Below, in pieces: positions 1 to 3,419 of a stretch of 5,201 nucleotides of DNA (its first letter is position 1; every line of letters starts with the position of its first letter). This DNA is from RGIG2041 sp045532715 (GTDB taxonomy: Bacteria; Bacillota; Clostridia; UBA1381; UMGS1253): NCBI GenBank assembly GCA_045532715.1, contig JAZSGM010000132.1, positions 1 to 5,201 on the forward strand. Reading direction: 5' to 3'. The notes beneath the pieces are model-generated. The model searched no databases. It was not told where the DNA came from and worked only from the letters and a program-made list of their open reading frames with translations. The position numbers were made by a program, and so were the translations under genes.

Positions 1-98
1 CTACTCAATTCACATTGAGACGCACCATTATTGTACTCGGATACAATTTTTTCTCTTATTCCTTGTGGATACTTTTTCATTCCTTTAATTCCTGACAT
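1..98 (-). CDS. IS3-family transposase OrfA (helix-turn-helix), N-terminal fragment
   Basis: Translation from the ATG at 98-96 gives 32 complete residues starting MSGIKGMKKYPQGIREK, followed by a segment ending SQCELS, before the window edge cuts it. The G-x-KGMKxYP opening followed by a basic helix and a 'G-x-SQxEL' turn is typical of the N-terminal helix-turn-helix of IS3/IS150-type OrfA proteins. In that family OrfA binds the element ends, and an OrfAB fusion made by programmed frameshifting is the active transposase. The start is well supported: an exact AGGAGG (minus strand, 111-106) lies 7 nt upstream. The Shine-Dalgarno is unusual because it sits inside a long inverted repeat (105-139). 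The fragment is too short to say whether the gene is intact. Confidence 0.8.
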   Translation of the reverse strand, partial: MSGIKGMKKYPQGIREKIVSEYNNGASQCELS

Positions 99-104
99 AG
101 CAAA

Positions 105-139
105 ACCTCCTATGGTATTTTTATTCTACCATAGGAGGT
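105..139 (-). promoter_or_regulatory. Hairpin sequestering the orfA ribosome binding site
   Basis: A perfect 13-bp inverted repeat (ACCTCCTATGGTA at 105-117, TACCATAGGAGGT at 127-139) is separated by 9 nt. On the minus strand the second arm contains the AGGAGG that serves the orfA start at 98. RNA entering the element from outside would therefore fold and hide the Shine-Dalgarno. In IS10 and IS50 such structures are known to protect against transposase synthesis from read-through transcripts, and the same role is inferred here. The repeat is directly visible; the function is not proven. Confidence 0.65.
123..131 (-). promoter_or_regulatory. Candidate internal promoter of orfA (extended -10)
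   Basis: The minus strand reads TGG-TAGAAT, an extended -10 element (TGn followed by a 5/6 match to TATAAT) at 131-123. No good -35 is seen 17 bp upstream (TAGAAA at 151-146), which extended -10 promoters can tolerate. The predicted start, near 116, lies within the second arm of the hairpin, so a transcript made here would lack the first arm and leave the orfA Shine-Dalgarno open. The box is visible; its activity is inferred. Confidence 0.45.
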
Positions 140-152
140 GCCTTTTTTCTAT

Positions 153-177
153 TGTCCGTTTTTAATGGTTCTGTTCA
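153..177 (-). repeat. Terminal inverted repeat (left end) of the IS element
   Basis: Read on the minus strand from 177 to 153, this 25-bp segment starts TGAACAG, has an A-rich middle and ends CGGACA. This matches the usual organisation of IS3/IS150-group ends: a terminal TG, a middle block, and a final GGACA-type box recognised by the transposase. The partner right end lies beyond the window, so the repeat is called from its form and from its position upstream of orfA rather than by pairing. Confidence 0.7.
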
Positions 178-208
178 ATCCCTTGTGCTTCTTTACTATG
201 CTTTTAAA

Positions 209-1519
209 TTACAGATGCTTAAATACTTCTCCGATATGCTCTACCGTACGCTTCATCAGCTCAAAATCCGCATTGTCGCAATACGGCTGCGGCTGACCGT
301 ACATAAACATCGTCACCTCATAGCCACCGCGGCATTTTACATCCTCTGTGATAAAGTAACCCTCACTGCCGTTTGCATTCGACAAAGACAGCACACGCTT
401 ATCTGCAAAGCAGCCGTCAATGCGCATACCGATTTCAGAAAACAGTTCATAAGGGAAGGATGCAAATACCAAATTACCAAAAGCAACCACCGTTTGCTGT
501 ATCGGTATGCCCGCAAGCTCCGGTTCGTTATTTTCGTATGCCGCAATCGTATCCAATGCATATTGACGCAGCGTCCCTTCAAAATTCACTCTGTGCTCTT
601 TGTATTTTTCATAAAGCACCCGGGCTTCCTCAAGTGGCATTCTTGCTTTGAGCGGCACAAGAATTTCTTTGCCCCCACAAACAAGCTCTACCTCTTTGTA
701 GTCATAGATTTCTTTATAAATGCGCACTGCATCCTGCGCCGCAATGTGACCAAGCTCTGCAGCATAGCGAAACCCTGTGTACATGCCGCCGGTGGTGTCT
801 CCGTTAGAAAGACGCGGACCGACATCCCCCTCCGGACCATTAAAAAATGCAGTAATTGCACCGCTTTGATCTTCCAATTGATCCGTCATAAAGCCAGACC
901 AGTCGCGGGTAATTTCTAAGTTTCTGCCAGCCGCCGTGCCGTGGCAACCATAATGAATCATATTCGCTACAACCGTACCCTCTTCGTTTTTAAAGGAAAC
1001 AATTGTCATTTGCGGGTTAAATGGGCCCCACGGATTCTGTCCAAGCACAATACGGTTGTCCTCGTTCAGCTCTCGACGATTTATACCCACATAGCTATTG
1101 CCGCTTGCCGTACCGACCGTCACTGCCCGAGTATGATTTACGGCTTGCTCGGTTGCCTTTATAATCCCCGGAATCAAAATGCCTTCGCAGTACGCCTTGT
1201 CAATACCACCCCAGCCTTCCTGACCATTTGTGTTCGGACCGGAATGCGTATGTGTTGCGCTGATGATACACTTCTGTTTCGGAATACCGAATTTTTCCGA
1301 AATCTGTGCAATCACCTCTGCTATCATTTCTGTGTTTAAAAGGCATACTGTCACCGAAACCATCAAAGCCTGCTCTTCACCCTGCTTAAAATAAAAAGCG
1401 GTCGCTGTCAAATCATCCGCCAAAGCATTTGAAAAAACATCCGGCGAATAGCCGTAGAGCTGACAACCAATTTCCGGCGTGATGATTTCGCGTGCAACGC
1501 CCATATATAATTTTTCCAT
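209..1519 (-). CDS. Neutral/alkaline ceramidase-family metallohydrolase, cytoplasmic form
   Basis: A 436-residue protein. It resembles the N-terminal catalytic domain of neutral/alkaline non-lysosomal ceramidases, zinc amidases that release the fatty acid from N-acyl sphingosine. Visible family motifs are SATHTHSGP (88-95; candidate ligands H90, H92), MIHYGCHG (187-194; H189, H193), RDWSGF (205-210), NGPEGDVGP (227-235), FPYELF (355-360, candidate ligand E358) and NGSEGYFITED (383-393, candidate ligand Y388). It lacks a signal peptide and appears to lack the C-terminal immunoglobulin-like domain of secreted ceramidases, so it is probably cytosolic and its substrate may not be ceramide. The start was placed at 1519 rather than the in-frame ATG at 1564 because a GGGGGA Shine-Dalgarno lies 6 nt upstream and the likely -10 box (1556-1551) lies inside the longer version. 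It is divergent from an AraC-type regulator, its probable controller. No terminator is visible between its stop and the IS end. Confidence 0.85.
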   Translation of the reverse strand: MEKLYMGVAREIITPEIGCQLYGYSPDVFSNALADDLTATAFYFKQGEEQALMVSVTVCLLNTEMIAEVIAQISEKFGIPKQKCIISATHTHSGPNTNGQEGWGGIDKAYCEGILIPGIIKATEQAVNHTRAVTVGTASGNSYVGINRRELNEDNRIVLGQNPWGPFNPQMTIVSFKNEEGTVVANMIHYGCHGTAAGRNLEITRDWSGFMTDQLEDQSGAITAFFNGPEGDVGPRLSNGDTTGGMYTGFRYAAELGHIAAQDAVRIYKEIYDYKEVELVCGGKEILVPLKARMPLEEARVLYEKYKEHRVNFEGTLRQYALDTIAAYENNEPELAGIPIQQTVVAFGNLVFASFPYELFSEIGMRIDGCFADKRVLSLSNANGSEGYFITEDVKCRGGYEVTMFMYGQPQPYCDNADFELMKRTVEHIGEVFKHL

Positions 1520-1550
1520 AGCAATCCCCCGATTTTCTTTCTTTGCTTTC

Positions 1551-1579
1551 ATTATATAGCGCACACCTTATCTTTTAAA
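1551..1579 (-). promoter_or_regulatory. Promoter of the ceramidase-family gene
   Basis: On the minus strand a perfect TATAAT (1556-1551) lies 17 bp downstream of TTTAAA (1579-1574, 4/6 match to TTGACA). The predicted transcript start is near 1544, giving a leader of about 25 nt that includes the Shine-Dalgarno. The weak -35 next to a perfect -10 suits a promoter that needs an activator, consistent with the divergent AraC-type gene; that link is inference. Confidence 0.6.
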
Positions 1580-1620
1580 GGGCTTTTTTTCTTTTATAAT
1601 TCGCAAAAATTCTGATACTA

Positions 1621-1649
1621 TTGACACGAAAAAGAAAATATAGTATTCT
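1621..1649 (+). promoter_or_regulatory. Promoter of the AraC-family gene
   Basis: A perfect TTGACA (1621-1626) is followed after exactly 17 bp by TATTCT (1644-1649, 4/6 match to TATAAT). The predicted start near 1656 leaves a leader of only about 16 nt, so the Shine-Dalgarno AAGGA (1656-1660) would sit at the extreme 5' end of the message. The -35 boxes of the two divergent promoters are about 41 bp apart, room for a shared operator. Confidence 0.65.
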
Positions 1650-1671
1650 GTTTCCAAGGATGTGAGAATTT

Positions 1672-2499
1672 ATGTTTCACCAAAAGTTATTAACCGGGCA
1701 AACCCCCTATTATGCCACCGTCGGCATAGCAAGTCCCTTTCCGGCGCACCGCCATTCGGATATTGAGATAAGCTTCTGCCAAAGCGGCAGCTACGAAATC
1801 CTTATTAACAATCAATTACACACCGTGCATGAGGGTGAGTTTGCATTAATATTACCGATGGAAACTCATGAATATCCGGACGTAAAGAAGGGGCCTGCAC
1901 AGTGTCTGACCCTTATTGTCGGTCCGAGCTTCTTAGGTGAATATTATAAGCCCTTTATCCATTCCGCATTCGAAACGGTCTACTCTTTAAAGACGGGTAG
2001 CCCGGAACGTACAACCCTTTTGCGCTTGTTCAACGAAATTGTCGACTTACGTAAAGCGCCTACAGAATTTTCCGCTCTGCAGATTCAGGGCAATTTATAT
2101 CAAATCAGCGCACTGATTCTGGAGCATTTGCCCGTGCAGCAAAGCAAAAAGATGCTCACGAAAAATCTGCAGGATCTTTCCAAAATCGAAAAAGCCCTTG
2201 AAATCATTCACTACAATTATGCGGATCCGCTCACTATTGACGCCGTCAGCCATACATGCGGCTACAGCAAAAGCAATTTCTGCACCATTTTTAAAAGCAT
2301 CACAGGAGCAACCTTCCACAGTGTCCTAAACCAGCAAAGAGTCGAAATTGCCTGCCTGCATCTGCAAAGCAGTGACCTGACAATAGAAGAAATCTCCGAA
2401 AAAGTCGGCTTTACCGATACAAAAAGCTTCTGCCGCGTATTTAAAAAAACCATTGGCATCACCGCCGGTGAATACAGGAAAAAGCACAGGGAAGCTTAA
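1672..2499 (+). CDS. AraC-family transcriptional regulator with N-terminal cupin sensor
   Basis: A 275-residue protein of the usual AraC/XylS length and layout. The N-terminal part is a cupin-type ligand domain (about 15-100), with a metal- or ligand-binding style HRHSDIE segment (26-32) and the typical 'HEGEFALILPMETHEY' strand pair (53-68). A linker and helical region spans about 112-170. The C-terminal DNA-binding domain has two helix-turn-helix units (about 187-208 and 237-258), including the family signature GFTDTKSFCRVFKKTIGITAGEYRK-like block (246-270). The start at 1672 is supported by AAGGA 11 nt upstream and by the close promoter. It is transcribed divergently from the ceramidase-family gene, so it most likely activates that gene on sensing a related small molecule, perhaps a sugar or lipid headgroup; the ligand is not deducible. 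The gene appears intact and monocistronic, ending in a hairpin terminator. Confidence 0.93.
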   Translation: MFHQKLLTGQTPYYATVGIASPFPAHRHSDIEISFCQSGSYEILINNQLHTVHEGEFALILPMETHEYPDVKKGPAQCLTLIVGPSFLGEYYKPFIHSAFETVYSLKTGSPERTTLLRLFNEIVDLRKAPTEFSALQIQGNLYQISALILEHLPVQQSKKMLTKNLQDLSKIEKALEIIHYNYADPLTIDAVSHTCGYSKSNFCTIFKSITGATFHSVLNQQRVEIACLHLQSSDLTIEEISEKVGFTDTKSFCRVFKKTIGITAGEYRKKHREA

Positions 2500-2525
2500 G
2501 TTTTCCTGTGCTTCCTTATTGTTTT
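2482..2525 (+). terminator. Intrinsic terminator of the AraC-family gene, overlapping its stop codon
   Basis: AAGCACAGGGAAG (2482-2494) can pair with TTTTCCTGTGCTT (2501-2513) over 13 positions with two G-U pairs, closing a 6-nt loop. The tail CCTTATTGTTTTC is moderately T-rich. The left arm is made from the last codons, and the stop codon TAA (2497-2499) lies in the loop. Confidence 0.6.
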
Positions 2526-2717
2526 CACTTCGTCTTTCAGCGCTTCCTCCTACAGCTTAGCATACAGTTCATGAATGAGTGCCTCAAAACGGACAAACTT
2601 TAAATTTATTCGTTTTTATCTATGAAGTATACGTCATGCTTTGTTAAAATTGCCGAAAAAACAAGCTTCTTATACAAAATATTTTCTTTTTTTCGCGAGA
2701 AAAATCGAAATATCGTT

Positions 2718-2746
2718 TTGACAAATTCTTTTAAATGTGGTAAACT
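2718..2746 (+). promoter_or_regulatory. Promoter of the CarD-family gene (extended -10)
   Basis: A perfect TTGACA (2718-2723) is followed after 17 bp by TAAACT (2741-2746). It is preceded by TGG (2738-2740), which makes an extended -10. The sequence just upstream (about 2695-2717) is rich in A and T tracts and could act as an UP element. The predicted start is near 2753. This places the in-frame ATG at 2763 only about 10 nt into the message without a good Shine-Dalgarno, and supports the later start at 2793. Confidence 0.7.
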
Positions 2747-2792
2747 TTATATGTAATAGGTAATGATTACAAGGGGTAGCGGGGGCGACAGC

Positions 2793-3293
2793 ATGTCTTA
2801 CAAAATTGGTGACAGAATTTTATATCCGATGCACGGCGCAGGTACAATCGAGGCAATTGAAGAGCAGGAAATCCTCGGCGAAAAGCATGCGTATTATGTT
2901 TTGCGCCTGCCCGCCGGTGATATGAAGGTTATGCTTCCGATTAAAAAATTAAACGAAATCGGCGTACGCGACCTGATTACAACAACAGAGGGGCAAAAGG
3001 TCCTTGATGCCATCGCAAGCGAAATTGTCAGCGATGACGGAAACTGGAACAAGCGTTACCGCGACAATATGGAGCTTTTACGCAGCGGTGATATTTATAA
3101 AGTGCTCGATGTCGTCAAAAGCCTGATGCTGCGTGATAAAATCAAGGGGCTTTCCACAGGAGAGCGAAAAATGCTTTCCAATTCCAAACAGATTTTAATC
3201 AGTGAGTTGGTGCTTTCGGGCACAACAGATGCCGAAAATGTAGAAAAACTGCTTGCAGCCGCAATCGAGGATGCAACCGCAGTAAAGGCATAA
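2793..3293 (+). CDS. CarD/CdnL-family RNA polymerase-binding transcription factor
   Basis: A 166-residue protein, the usual length for the family. The N-terminal Tudor-like RNA polymerase-interacting domain (about 1-55) begins MSYKIGDRILYPMHGAGTIE and ends around LPIKKLNEIG. A helical C-terminal domain (about 62-155) contains the conserved GNWNKRYRDN segment with Trp85, then SGDIYKVLDVVKSL and GLSTGERKMLSNSKQILISEL. In the mycobacterial homologue the corresponding Trp wedges into the minor groove at the upstream edge of the promoter bubble and stabilises the open complex. It therefore likely binds the RNA polymerase beta subunit and acts on many promoters, rRNA promoters included. The start at 2793 was chosen over 2763 because GGGGG lies 7 nt upstream (2781-2785), the promoter sits very close to 2763, and homology begins at this Met. 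It stands alone between its own promoter and terminator. Confidence 0.93.
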   Translation: MSYKIGDRILYPMHGAGTIEAIEEQEILGEKHAYYVLRLPAGDMKVMLPIKKLNEIGVRDLITTTEGQKVLDAIASEIVSDDGNWNKRYRDNMELLRSGDIYKVLDVVKSLMLRDKIKGLSTGERKMLSNSKQILISELVLSGTTDAENVEKLLAAAIEDATAVKA

Positions 3294-3315
3294 ACCCACT
3301 TTATATCAAATCCAA

Positions 3316-3360
3316 ACGGACTGTAGCTTTCAATAAACTACAGTCCGTCTTTTTTGTTTT
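3316..3360 (+). terminator. Strong intrinsic terminator of the CarD-family gene
   Basis: A perfect 11-bp stem, ACGGACTGTAG (3316-3326) with CTACAGTCCGT (3338-3348), encloses an 11-nt loop and is followed by CTTTTTTGTTTT. It lies 22 bp after the stop codon and has the classic Rho-independent form. On the minus strand the stem is followed by a weaker T-containing tail, so it may also act as a backstop for the facing exporter transcript. Confidence 0.9.
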
Positions 3361-3361
3361 G

Positions 3362-3418
3362 TCCGGAGAAAATTCGCAAAATATATTTTGCGCTACGGTC
3401 AATTTTTACATGCCCGGA
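3362..3418 (-). terminator. Nested palindrome, probable terminator of the ABC exporter gene
   Basis: The core is a perfect 18-bp palindrome, CGCAAAATATATTTTGCG (3375-3392). It is flanked by two further pairs of complementary arms: AAAATT (3369-3374) with AATTTT (3401-3406), and TCCGG (3362-3366) with CCGGA (3414-3418). It begins two bases past the stop codon of the exporter gene. Read on the minus strand, the core is followed by AATTTTCT, a modest T tract. Terminator function is likely from position, but the short tail and AT-rich core leave room for a protein-binding site instead. Confidence 0.45.
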
Positions 3419-3419
3419 T

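Larger units (their letters stand above)
105..150 (+). terminator. Possible plus-strand terminator at the IS edge
   Basis: Read on the plus strand, the same 13-bp stem is followed by GCC and a run of six T (143-148), the pattern of a Rho-independent terminator. It could stop antisense transcription running out of the element toward the neighbouring gene. The stem may exist mainly for its minus-strand role, with the T tract fortuitous, so confidence is limited. Confidence 0.35.
1..177 (-). mobile_element. Left end of an IS3-family (IS150-group-like) insertion sequence, partial
   Basis: The outer boundary is set by a 25-bp terminal repeat at 153-177 that begins TG on the minus strand and has the layout usual for IS3/IS150 ends, closing in GGACA. 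Inside it lie a roughly 54-bp leader and then the start of an OrfA-type transposase subunit at 98. Everything further inside (rest of orfA, the orfB DDE integrase, the right inverted repeat) is outside the window. Intactness therefore cannot be judged, nor can the 3-4 bp target duplication that should begin at 178. Family assignment comes from the OrfA N-terminal sequence plus the end sequence together; subgroup is less certain. Confidence 0.8.

Noticed and set aside
152..919. A 255-codon plus-strand open frame antisense to the hydrolase gene
   Set aside because: It starts inside the IS terminal repeat, lacks a Shine-Dalgarno, is rich in Cys, His and Arg in a pattern typical of shadow frames, and overlaps a clearly conserved enzyme gene.
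1520..1564. Longer N-terminus for the hydrolase starting at 1564
   Set aside because: The extension would include the perfect TATAAT box, has no good ribosome binding site, and precedes the point where family similarity begins.
2763..2792. Longer N-terminus for the CarD-family protein starting at 2763
   Set aside because: It lies about 10 nt from the predicted transcript start and lacks a good Shine-Dalgarno, whereas the Met at 2793 has GGGGG at 7-nt spacing and matches the family N-terminus.
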